From contig NC_047071.1 in assembly GCF_902459465.1 (NCBI RefSeq), forward strand, positions 9,874,002 through 9,938,001: DNA of 64,000 bases. The letters run 5' to 3'. Position 1 is the first letter of the stretch. The number at the start of each line of letters is the position of its first letter. Under the pieces are notes generated by a model. The model had not been told where the DNA came from. It made no database searches and saw only the letters and a program-made list of their open reading frames with translations. Shown in pieces: positions 1 to 11,700 of this stretch. The DNA is from Asterias rubens. Lineage: Eukaryota > Echinodermata > Asteroidea > Forcipulatida > Asteriidae. The position numbers and the translations under genes were made by a program.

Positions 1-110
1 ACTGGAACCCCCCCCCCCCCTTCCTTATCAATGTATAGGCCTAATGAGTGCTCTAAAGTTCTGTGAAAACCATAATCCTGTAGTGAGTCTCACTGGAACC
101 CCCCACCCCC
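1..110. repeat. Poly-C tract and short direct repeat
   Basis: ACTGGAACCCCCC occurs at 1 and again near 91, with 13 and fewer Cs. It looks like a duplicated short segment around a poly-C run. No gene is seen. Confidence 0.5.
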
Positions 111-269
111 CTCCTTAATTTGCCCACAAAGGGGAAACTGCTAAATTGTGTTTCATTATATGTAAGCTGTAAGTCACAAGTGCCTTTGGAAGCCATAACT
201 TTGGTTCTTTTTTTGATTCCATCCGCCTGTCTGTAAACCCCAGGATTTGAGGCTGGAGAGTGAGACAAA

Positions 270-470
270 ATTAAAGTCTGAGTCCATAAGCCGGAACCCT
301 AGCTGGAGACTAAGCCAGAACAAAAGCCAGAGATAAGTCAAGAACCAAAGTCAGGGACTAGGCCAGAACCAAAACATGAGAGTTTGCCAGAACCAAAGCC
401 GTAGACCATAAGCCGGAACCAAAGTCGGAGACCATATAAGCCAGAACCAAAGCCAAAGCCAAGGTTCCTT
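270..470. repeat. Minisatellite, units of about 14-28 bases
   Basis: Imperfect tandem copies of AGCCAGAACCAAAGYCRGAG and close variants run through this stretch, about eight to ten visible. They encode a low-complexity peptide rich in Gly, Phe and Ser on the minus strand, which I do not regard as a gene. Confidence 0.75.
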
Positions 471-559
471 AAAGGGTGATAAGACACTGCCATGTTTTTA
501 CAGTACTGGTTCAACCAAACATCAATCATGAAACAATATTCATAAATACCTCAGACAGT

Positions 560-1110
560 TTCGCTATTCCTATTGGTGGAGAGCGCGTCACGTGGGTGTG
601 TATAAACCTTTGTTTATGACCGGTAAAAATGTGTTACGTCGTGGGCATGACGCACGACCTTGCACCTGTTCTTGTAAGACAATTTCTTCATTCCTATTGG
701 TCGAGAGCAACGGCTGAAACAGTTGTGCAACATCACGCGATACGCGCGACGCGCACAGTATTCTCTTATAAGGAGTTGTTTACCCGAGGGCGGCGGAGGG
801 CTTTACCATTTCATAGCTGGAGGGGTGTTGTGTTGAAAGAAATCATTTAACAGTTATAATTTTTGCATTTTATTTTACTTTTTGACCAAAACATGATGAT
901 GTTTTTGACGGAAAAGGTATTTATGAATGGGAATCAAAGTGTGTTGAATCGGTTTTCAACTAGCGGTTTAAACCCGCCGAGGCCTGGTTCTTTATAATTT
1001 ACCTCCACTTCGTCTCGGTAAAATTATCAAGAACCAATTATCCATTGGACCACAAACATGTTCCGCTAGACCGCATCATTTTGACCAAGTACGCCAACAA
1101 TCGTCCACTA
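560..1110. repeat. CpG-rich block with CCAAT direct repeats and a hairpin
   Basis: TTCCTATTGGT followed by (G/C)GAGAGC appears near 566 and near 690 (inverted CCAAT boxes, 124 bases apart). At 986-1035 an arm of about 18 bases, GGTTCTTTATAATTTACC, meets its near-perfect complement around a 13-base loop. It may be part of an old transposon or a promoter-like element. No protein is supported. Confidence 0.45.
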
Positions 1111-1787
1111 GTGAATACGCGCATTAGTATTTTTCAATGGAACTGTCTAGCAGTCTAACGGACTGGTATTTATATGTACATGAGTGGGGAAATTTATCCA
1201 CTCAAGTTAGACGTCTTACCATTCCAACTTTATGAATTGCTCCATAATAAAATGGATAGATAATTCAGCCTGTATATCCAAAGTGCTACATGTATGGTGA
1301 CAGTTAATTTTGTAACATATCTTTCACTTTAATTCAAGACAGTTTATTCATAAAAAAAGAATAACTCACAGTCAGTCCATGATTTTAAAGACTTTCAAAC
1401 TTAAACAATTTTCAAATATTTGAAAAAAATAATTTCTTAAATAAATAAATAATTCGTAAACTGTAAAAAATAAATATAACTGGGAATATTTCTTAAAGGA
1501 TATGAAATTTTCTTGCATAGGAAAAAAAAAACACAATACCACTGTTGATAAGAAATTAACTTTTCTGAATTAGAACCTTTCTGAATTCTTTCAGACATTT
1601 ATAATATGGGGATATTTCCTAAGCTGGAACTTCATTACTATGAGCATGGTGAGATGAGCTTGCCATCCAGCCAGTCCAAACTAATAATTTATTGTTAGCT
1701 TCCAACAATAGATTATTAACTCTATTGCTATAATAAAACAATTGCTTACCGAAATGGTGCCCATGCCATACATGTACCATAGAGTCA

Positions 1788-2023
1788 TATATATAAGAAT
1801 TAGAGGGCGCATTGGCCTAAATACACGCCCCAGCATGTGCGCTGGCGGCCATTTCCTAAGTTGACAAACAGCATCGCGTACAGCGTTCAATAAACACAAA
1901 CTCCAACATGTACTTCATATTCAACGCGGGTACAAAATGGCGCGCGTGTCTCCTTGAGGTCCCGTCGCGTTTGTGCAAGCAACATCACCAGTGCGCCCTC
2001 TAGTTCTTATATATAACTCTATG
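1788..2023. mobile_element. MITE family E, copy 1
   Basis: Terminal inverted repeats of roughly 30 bases, CATAGAGT..ATATATAAGAA and its complement, followed by AGAGGGCGCA. It shares its whole body with 32709-32999. No coding capacity; a CpG-rich interior contains GGCGCGCG. Confidence 0.8.
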
Positions 2024-2488
2024 ACATGTACTTAACTTTGTAACAATAGATAGAGCTCCATTGCTATAATGAAACATTTGCTTACTGAAATGGCACCCAT
2101 ACCATACTTAACGATCTAACAAATTATTGAGCTCCAGCTGCCCATCTTGTGCCTTATGGCACAATGCAATCATTGTTCCAAACTGCTACCGAAAAAGAAA
2201 ATGTGACGACGGAAAAGAAATCACTACAAGTACATTACCGATTTATCTTATAAATAGTCTGATCTCTTTGTGAAGTCGATCACCATTCTCTGGTTACAGT
2301 GCAGTTGCCGAATTTCTGCGCCAGGTGTGCAAGTGAAGAATGCCTAGTAACGTGGAGTACGAACGCACAAAAGCAAAAATTACCTGCTAGCCGTGAAATA
2401 CGCTTGACGTAAGCGCAGACTTCCCTGCCTCCGTAAGTGCTGATTCTTTGTCACTGGTAAGCAGAGCCATATAATTGGGCCAGAGTCT

Positions 2489-2494
2489 TTTATT
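2489..2494 (-). terminator. Candidate PTPN9 poly(A) signal
   Basis: TTTATT on the plus strand is AATAAA on the coding strand, about 75 bases past the stop. The position is plausible for a short 3' UTR, but other copies lie further downstream (for example near 1346), so the cleavage site is undecided. Confidence 0.35.
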
Positions 2495-2569
2495 AAAAGT
2501 ACTCCTGGGATCCCCCCTGGTGTCTAGAAAAGAGAGGAACGAGAGAAGGTCGGGGGGGCTTATCACTTT

Positions 2570-2796
2570 TCACTCACTGTCACTCGAGCTATCACTATAC
2601 CCTGTGAAGTCCACTGGCCCGAGTTGATTTGTTGTGAGGCCATACTCAATGATAGCGAAGTAGCAGAATTTGTACTGCTCAGGGGTCTGTATACTGAACG
2701 CTCTCTGAGCTCTCATACGACGTACCGTGTTACAGACGTCTACCGTGTGGATGTCTACCAGACGAGACAGGCTGATGTCAAGAGTACAAAAAGTTC
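2570..2796 (-). CDS. PTPN9: PTPN9 coding exon 10 (Q-loop and C-terminus)
   Basis: Begins [20 protein letters not shown] after a CATCAG acceptor and includes [20 protein letters not shown], with the Q-loop glutamine. It ends in an acidic Ser-rich tail, SDSSSDSE, then a stop. Confidence 0.96.
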
Positions 2797-5700
2797 CTGA
2801 TGGGGGAGAAAAAAACAGAAAATGATTTGAATGAGATCCACTTGATACCAGAGTTGTTTTACAAGCAGCCTGGGAAGGTAGTGCTTTCTGCTCTACCGGG
2901 CAGTGTTTCAGATGGATGATACACCTACATCCGTATGGACTGTAAAGGGGGTAACCCTGTTGCAGCCCCAGGAGTAGGTGCTGGAAAGGAATTGATTGTA
3001 GCCCACACCTTGAAGTGGCCTTTGCAGACCTTGTCACTTGTGTGTCTACACTCAATACACCAATACTTTGACAGACAGTGACGGACACCCGAATGGAAGA
3101 TTGATATACCTGTTTTTAAAACTTCCAGGTATACCCTTGACAGAAATGTATACAAGCCGGAACATGACAAGACAAATAATCCTGTAGTGTGCACAGCGTA
3201 CATACGTACTCATGGAGTTATGCTGTTTAACCAGTAGCACAAAGAGGGCCAAAAGGTGCTGGAACTCATTCTCAAAATCTCCATTTTACCAGGGATTGTT
3301 GTGTAATCCCCGATTCCAGACCTTAAGTCTTTCATTGTACAAATGTGGATAAAGAGAGATAAATAACCATTGGTAGTGTGTAAACTTCACGTTAAGATGG
3401 TTAGGTCATCAGAGTGTGGGTTTGAATCCTAGTCAAGACACTTGTGTCTTTAAGCATGATGCTTTACTTTCATTGCTTCTCTACACCAAGGGGTAGAAAC
3501 GAGTACCTGTGATGGTTAAGGTTTATATTCAGTTTTAAAAAAAAACCTCAGAGCACCACAGAGGCCCGGGGCTGTATACTCCCCAGGGAGCTGAGAAAGA
3601 TTAATTGGCTGAGAAGCTGAGAAAGATTAAAGGCAGTGGACACTGTTGGTAATTACTCAAAAATAATTACTATCATAAAACCTTTCTGGTAAGTGGGTTA
3701 TGAGGAGAGGCTGATAGTATAAAACATTGTGAGAAACAGCTCCCTCTAAAGTGACGTAGTTTTTGAGAAAGAGGTATTTTTCGAAAAATTTGATTTCCAG
3801 ACCTCACATTTAGAATTTGAGGTCTCAAAATCAAGCATCTGAAAGCACACAACTTTGTGTGACCAAGGTGCGACAAGGGTGTTGTTTTCTTTCATTAATA
3901 TTTCGCAACTTCGACGACCGCTTGAACTCAAATTTTCACAGGTCTAATATTTTATGCATATGTTGAAATTTACCAACTGTGAAGACTAGTATTTGACAAT
4001 TACCAATAATGTCCAGTGTCTTTAAAGCAACCCTATGAAATTAGGCCCAGAAAAACAGAATAACGTACCTGTCCGTCCTATTCCAGCACTGCAGTGTACC
4101 AGTATAGGTGGTCCCAACGGATGGCTAGTCCAAACCGATCCTAGCTCTTCAACAGCCTTGGATTGGTAGCTACGTACTTCTTCTCTAAATTCCAGCATGG
4201 CTTGAGCGGAGCGAGGCGTTCCAAAGTCAGGCCAGCTGGTGAACTGAAAGTGGGCAACTTGGCGGACTTCATCGGTCTGGGGAAAAAGTTTAAACATTGT
4301 CACTTAAATACAATCTACAATGGTTTACATGTTTATTTAGCTGTTTTGTAGCGCAGCGCAGCGCAGCAAAGCAGCTCTTGTTTTTTTTTCTACTTTTTAA
4401 CTCTTCCATAAAATTCCATAAAAAAGTAGTTGTACAACAAAAAGCAAAAATCGCACAGCTGCACAGTTTTAAGAATGGGAACGAGGACTCTTGAGGGAGC
4501 TAATGGGACCTTTTTTTTGGGGGGGGTCGCCATTTGCAAAAAAATACATTGTAGTCTCCCTAATTTATTAATATCTTTGGTTAGGGGTACCAGTCATATC
4601 CAGGTACATATATCGCTCCTTCAAGAACTTTACTCTTGAAGGAGAACAGGAATTTTCCTCTGGTAAGGAGGAAAATGTCAATTTGTACTTTGCAAAGGGC
4701 ACCACACCAAAAGCACACGAGGCACCACGGCATCTCCTGTGGGTGCCTAGGGTTATTTTGAGGCCTGCACACCCACATCGGCAGTCTCGGCCCAGGCTGT
4801 ATCGTACATGTAAGCTAGAGGACTAGAAAGTTATAGTACTGCATCTAGCAATTTGAAGTTTAAAGTAAACGTCAATTTGAACACCTACATGTGTATTTTT
4901 CACTATGAAGATACTGATGGTGTAGTCTCGCCGTCTCTCCATCTCAATATTTTTGACCAAGAGGAAACTATGGTTGTCTTCAGAGCCCACCTCCGCCGGC
5001 CAGTACTGGCCGCACTTCAAGCGCCCTCTCTCCACGGTGCGAGTTGTCATCACGATGACCAGGACTTTCTGCTCCCAGATCATGCGCCAGAACGAGCCAA
5101 ACGTTCTCGGAAGAGGACCTACAGAATCAAATTTCAAGATACATATTTGGTAATCACTCTTAAAATTAATGCCAAAAAACAATCCTTGGTTAGAAGCCTA
5201 CAGAAGCTTTCAAAGGTATAAAGCATTTTGAGAAATGGTTATTTCATAGGATATTCGTTTCTACGCCTCAAAATTTGAACCTGGGAAGGAGTAACTGTCA
5301 GAGACTTTTTATCAAATTGTATATTCCTTTAGGGATTTCCAAAAAATAAGGACAAAAAACCAAACTTTGACATTAAGGAACATTCAACCTAAATTAATAT
5401 CAAGTTCTGAAAAGTAGCCGAATGTCAGTCTACTGCTAATAGTTCTCAAGCACCATGCCCAGAGCCTCTAGTACATGTTGGCCCTATTTGAACAGTTTCC
5501 TTAGCTGATCGTTTAATTGCAATCCGCCCCAGGGTCGATTTCACAAAGAGTTAGGACTAACCCTAGCTTAGGACTAGTTCTAGGAGATATTCTCGAGTAA
5601 CTCATCCTAACTCATGATAAGACTCGTCTTAAAGGCAGTGGACACTATTGGTCATTACTCAAAATAATTACTAGCTTAAAACCTTTCTTGGTGATGAGTA

Positions 5701-8700
5701 ATGGGGAGAGGTTGATGGTACAAAACATTGTGAGAAACGACTCCCTCTGAAGTGCCATAGTTTTCAAGAAAGAAGTAATTTTCCCTGAATTTGATTTCGA
5801 GACCTCAGATTTAGAACTTGAGGTCTCGAAATCAACCATCTAAACGCACACAACTTCGTGTGACAAGGGTGTTTTTTTCTTCCATTATTATCTCGCAAGT
5901 TCGATGACCGATTGAGCTCAAATTTTCACAGGTTTGTTATTTTATGCATATGTTGAGATACACCAACTGTGAAGGCTAGTCTTTGACAATTACCAATAGT
6001 GTCCACTGCCTTTAACTCTGTGTGCAATCCACCACTTGGCAAGGACAGAGGCCATGGCAACAATGTATCAACAGGGCTGTATTTTAGAGACTTGTACAGG
6101 TACGAAGTTGAGGGGGGAAAAAATTGCCTACATGTAAATGCCAATATCTCTTGAATACGCACCTTGGGCTGCAATGAATGCATTTTTCTGCTTGTAACCA
6201 TCCATATAGTTAGCATTGATGTAGTCCGAATAAGGATCGCCGTTTATCGTGTGTAACTTCACTCTCGAATGGTCGTAGCAGAGGACGTCAGCGTATCTGT
6301 TCTTTGGCAAGTTATACTTGTGCCTAAGGGTGAAAGGTTAGAGGTCATGATAAGATAACAGCAATAATCATAGTAATAATAATACAGGGTTGTTGTATAA
6401 TAACACACAAATCCTTAGATCTGGATTAAGACGCTGTGAAGTTGGAACATTGTAGAATCGATACAGTTCAGTTTGAACCTGAGGTAGAAGAGCGGATGTT
6501 GTAGGAAGGTTTCTCAAGAGATGGGAGCCAACATAACCAAAGGCACGTTAGCCAACAGATTTGGAACAGGTACATTTAAGAGTATTCAAGATGATTAGAT
6601 GAGTGGGTCACAAATTGATCGCAGGGCTCAACGCTACCACCAGCACCCCCTCCCCCCAAACACACACACAGTCATGTTTGACCATTACGTTACAGGACAC
6701 CTATTGTGTACACTCTGTTGTTCCTGTATTGAAGCAATCCCCATTGTTTTTGTACACAAATGACTAGTGAGGACCCATGAAAACAAAGAACCAACTAGTG
6801 AGTACCTACATTGTATTGTCCCTATTGAAAAATGTTCTAGGAGGGTAGGCCATACAAACCCACATAGTTCCCTCTACTGGTTAGGCTACTGCTCATACTG
6901 GACACAGACATTCTTATATGTCACGTATGTATCAAGCCGATTACTTTAGCTTACTTTTTAAATTTTTTCTTTAAAGAGCAAATTGGATAATGGCTTCGAA
7001 GGCATGCCAAAAAAAATGCAGTACGAGGAATTCCATGGTTTAGCGTTTGTGAATGTCTTGCAGAAAATCTTCTTCACTACAACCAGGAATTATGGGGATT
7101 GGTAAACTTACTTTGAAACATTGAAATTGCCTGCAGGTGGTTCGGCTCTTATCATTGCATATTCCTGGTACAATCCTTTCTTTCTGGTCTGAATCACGTA
7201 CTCAACTAGACCATCTAAGTCCATACCGGTACTTGTAGGCTGATGTACGGACACACCATTCTCCCCTCCTTTGCCCCTTTCCGACACCGCTGGGCTGGTG
7301 ACACAGACTTGCTCCTGTGGACGGGGCGGCTTCGGTGGGGGTTCCGAGGGCATATCGTTCGGATCATCATAACTGTGATTTGTTTGGGATGCATTTATAT
7401 GGTTTGAGACGCTCTCCCGTACTGGCTCCGTTTCGTGCTTTTCCCGGGCTTCGAGCTGCCCTTTCTCCTCTTCATCGTCATCGCTGGCGACGCAACTTTT
7501 GACCACCTGGGGATGAGGGTGATGGTCAGTCCTGACAAACATATCTCGCTGGGTATTGATCCTGACCCCGTCACTCTCCGTTGCATTGCTACCAAGTTCA
7601 TCAAACTTATTCATGTGATCGGCGATGTCTTGCGCCACATTGCGTGTCTCCGTCGGGCTCGGGGGTACTGAGTTGCCTGCACTGCCCGTCTGACTCGGGA
7701 TATTCACTCCGATCCCGGCATCCGACCCTGTACTTGACGTCCTCTCCCGCGACCTCCCTTGGGCGTGCGTTTGATGATTTAAATAAGACAGCGGTTTGGA
7801 GGGGAACGAGATTGCACCAAAGAGTTCTACGGCCTGCCGGTTGGCCTCCAGGGCGTCTAGACTGTCGGCAAACTCGTCACTGAGGTCCTGTGAGTTGCGA
7901 TTGTTTTCACCTGAATGGTTGATGCAGGAGTTGAGCCAGTCTAGATGGTTGACTTCTGAGATTCCTCCCAACTCACGAGGCAATGCTGTAGCTGGAATGA
8001 AGCGACATAGTCTGTCTGCGCTTACTAATGTTACCTACAGAAATAAAAACAGAAAAAGGGTTCCACAATCATCACAATTCAGTCAACCTACAATGTACGT
8101 ATGAACATGCCTTCGCAAATGGATTCAAGAATAAGATAGTGCAAGTTTTTGACACCTTAAGCCAGCCTTACGTCGACCTTTGCGTCAACAAAAAAACAGT
8201 CAGCGACTGCCTTTTCAGGATCACACTGCCTGAACTTTTCAGTCAGCGATTATTTACGACCTGAGCGTTAATTAATGCAACTATTTCGAGACAATCTGAA
8301 ACAGTCACAGCTCAAAAAAAAAATTACAGTCGCAAGAGTAGAACAATTTCAACTTGTTTGATGTGATCCCGATGGTCTGGAACAAGTCGCAGGTGCATCA
8401 AAATGTATACCAAGGGACTGGTAAACCAATCAATTGACATTAGTGTGCCAGTGAATTTGAATAACACTTCCACCCCCACAACAAGATCAACTCGATGCAC
8501 TATTGACCAAGATCATAGGGACTTTTAATCTGGAAAATAAATTAGTGTAAAGTGCTCGATGCCAAAAGAAGTTTTTGTTTACTACATGTATGCAGAAATC
8601 GATAATGTGTGACATACATGTAGATTAACTTTGACAAGTTTCTCTGAATCCGCCCAAGAAAACATTTTTTCAGAATCTGAATCTGATCAATGTAAGTCGG

Positions 8701-11700
8701 CCAACTTTTTTTGGAGAGAAGAAAACCAAGAAGTTTCAGCTAAACACGTGGGAGGAAACCCCTTCCACCATCGTCCACATGCAGGACTCCGGAACCAGTC
8801 GCACTGGGGTCCACAGAGATGAAAGGCAGGAACAGAAACCACTGAGCCAACCTCACTCATGTCAGTACCAAGTGGTTCCATTAAAATTGTTTGGACTTAG
8901 AGTGTTAGACATTTGTTGGAAAAGAACAGCATAGAGTAACCTGGAAGTTTTTATCCAATCAACTGTCTATTTGCCAAGATACTGACCCCTCCCCCTCACC
9001 TAAACAATAAGGACCCCCCCCCCCCCCCCAGATGTATAACACCCCTTGTACCTCATAGTGATCCCACTAGCCCTTTTTCCTGGAAGCTACAATGTGTACA
9101 CTGTCTCATAGCCCTCCCCACCCCCCCCCCCCCCCCTCCCCCCGACAAAGTTATGTAACATTAACAGCCTCAACTTTTGAACTCATGGTTTGCCTGACCC
9201 CCAACCTCTTACAAAAATTTCGATCAAAATTTTCAATTTCAATGCATAGATTTTGCAGAGTTCATGGTAGCCAGACCGATTAAAAAATACTGATGGGCTA
9301 CACTACACGTAAAGTCTCTGAACGGGGCTCAATTTCAAAGAGCTGCTTTTTAAAGCAGAAAATACTGCTTTTAAAACAACTCTCTGCTTAGTAGCAGAAA
9401 TGAGCAGGAAACCATTCATAAATGGTATGCGGGACATGGTACTTTGGCTGCTAACCTCATACTCGTAAGAATAATTTAGTTGTGCTAAGCATCTTTTTGT
9501 GCCTAAGCAGCTCTATGAAATGGGACCCTGATCTTAGATCAGAAATATCTTTAAGCCGCCGCCCCACCCCCCCCCCTCCCCCTTCCCAACCCAAACAATC
9601 AAACAGGCCAACTTTCAACCTGGTAACCATCAACGTGCTTCATCCATCCCAGTGAAAAATACAAAGCAAAGCTACAGGGTACCAGTATCAAAGTTCAACC
9701 ACTCTCCCAGAGGGTGCGTGTATATTACAAAGTTGAGGAGAATTTCCTGCAAACTGGAATGACTACATGTCACAAGGTTTGCGCTAGAAAGCATCCTGTA
9801 CTGGCTACTTCCTTTGGGAACTAGGTGCCGTCATGTTTGGTAGTCATAACTGCTTGAAGGCAACTCTACTGCCAATGCACTTTCATGTTGTGAATTGGAG
9901 TTAAGTATTTCAGTGCCAAGGTCGAATACGTTTGATCTACTTTTATGTATTTCAAAAGCATCATTATCGTACATGTACTTGATGTACAATCTTTTTTATG
10001 TACTCAAAAAGTGTCATCGATTGTACGACCCGTAATGTAGGTTATCCGGAGGTGGTGGTAGTAGTCACTTAAAGGGGCTTTGTTATCTTGGATCAAAGCA
10101 GGCCTACTGGCTGTTTATGAAAACATGAACTCACACGCAGTTGCTGCACATGCGCCCCCCCCCCCCTCACCATCCTATGTACCTACAATGTAACAGAAAG
10201 TGCGCAACGTAATGTAACTGGGTGAGAGTTCATAATTCCATGTACAGCCGCCTATTTCACCAAACTCTTCCTAACTTAGGATTAATCTTAGGGCTGAGGA
10301 CGAGTTAAATTCTGTATCCGTAGACGTAAGAACGCATTTAACCCATCCTACATGTTAAAATGTAAGTACATAAGGACAAAGGACGAGTTACTAGTCCTAC
10401 ATGTAACTCGAGATAGGATTAAAGGCCCGGCCACACTGGCCCTGATGACGAGAACGAAAACGAGAACGTTAACAATGCACGCCCTCGATTTGTGGAATAT
10501 GTGTGCGTGTATTCTGCCCGGAGCAATTCAACCAATAGAGTGCATTCTCTTTGCGCTGTGGTCATTATCGTTTTAGTTATCGCTGCAGTCTGACTGGCCC
10601 TTAATCCTTGAATTTCATGAAATTGGCATGCTGTACATCTACATGCCTTTAAGATCATGACGACACAGCCTCTTTTAAGAGCTACCACAACCTTTACAGA
10701 TTTATATCCATGTAGAAGTGTAATAAACCAACTTACTCTTTCTTTCATTTTCTCTTTGAGGAGTGGGGCAAGTAGCTTGTACATAGCCTTGAACCACAGC
10801 GGGGGCGTCACCACGTACACACGCTTCAAACGGGCCGGGTAACCTTCACGGAGCATGCCCAGTAGCTTCTTGCCCAGGTGCATGTCAAAGTTGGCAAAGG
10901 TCGACTCTGTCATGTTATAGATGCAGGTTAGACCGTTACGCTGCGTTTCATTGCTGGTGGCGAGAAAAATCAAAATTATCAATCAATAACAAATAATCAA
11001 AATATTTAGGGAACAATCAAGAGAGTTAAATCTTGTAAAAAACACAGTTTCATCAACCCTTGTCCCATCCACTCATGGCCTACAACATGTACTTCTATGG
11101 CCTCCGTGTAGTTCAAGGCCTGCCGCTTTAAAGGCAGTGGACACTATTGGTAATTATTCAAAATAATTATTAGCATAAAACCTTTCTTGGTGATGAGTAA
11201 TGTGGAGAGGTTGATGGTAGAAAAACATTGTGAGAAACGGCTACCTCTGAAGTGCCATAGTTTTTGAGAAAGAAGTAATTTTCCACGAATTTGATTTCGA
11301 GACCTCAAGTTTAGAACTTGAGGTCTCGAAATCAACTATCTGAACGTACACAACTTTGTGTGACAAGGGTATTTTTTCTTTCATTATTATCTCGGAAGTT
11401 CGATGACCGATTGAGCTCAAATTTTCACAGGTTTGTTATTTTATGCATATGTTGAGATACAACAAGTGAGAAGACTGGTCTTTGACAATTACCAATAGTG
11501 TCCAGTGTCTTTAATTATTGATGTTGTAAATATGAGGGCCAAAGATTGTTTTACAAGTTTTCTCATTCATGTCATTAACCTATCATTTAAGACTGACAAT
11601 TCAAATCATTCCAAATTGTACTCTTATGGTTTTTTCTTTTAGTATTTCTGAATTATTATGTTCAACCTCTGTAAAGTGCCTCATGACCTTGTTTGGGTTA

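Larger units (their letters stand above)
8035..10736. other. PTPN9 intron 5: low-complexity C tracts and repeats
   Basis: Contains poly-C runs near 9017, 9120, 9569 and 10156, the family G, D and C MITEs listed separately, and at about 8745-8870 a fragment reading GTGGGAGGAAACC to AAACCACTGAGCCAACCT, a dispersed repeat also seen near 55880-55975. No exon recognised. Confidence 0.6.

Noticed and set aside
2570-3252. Upstream extension of PTPN9 exon 10 frames as separate genes
   Set aside because: Readings beyond 2796 on the minus strand cross the intron acceptor and then a dispersed repeat; only 2570-2796 matches the PTP family.
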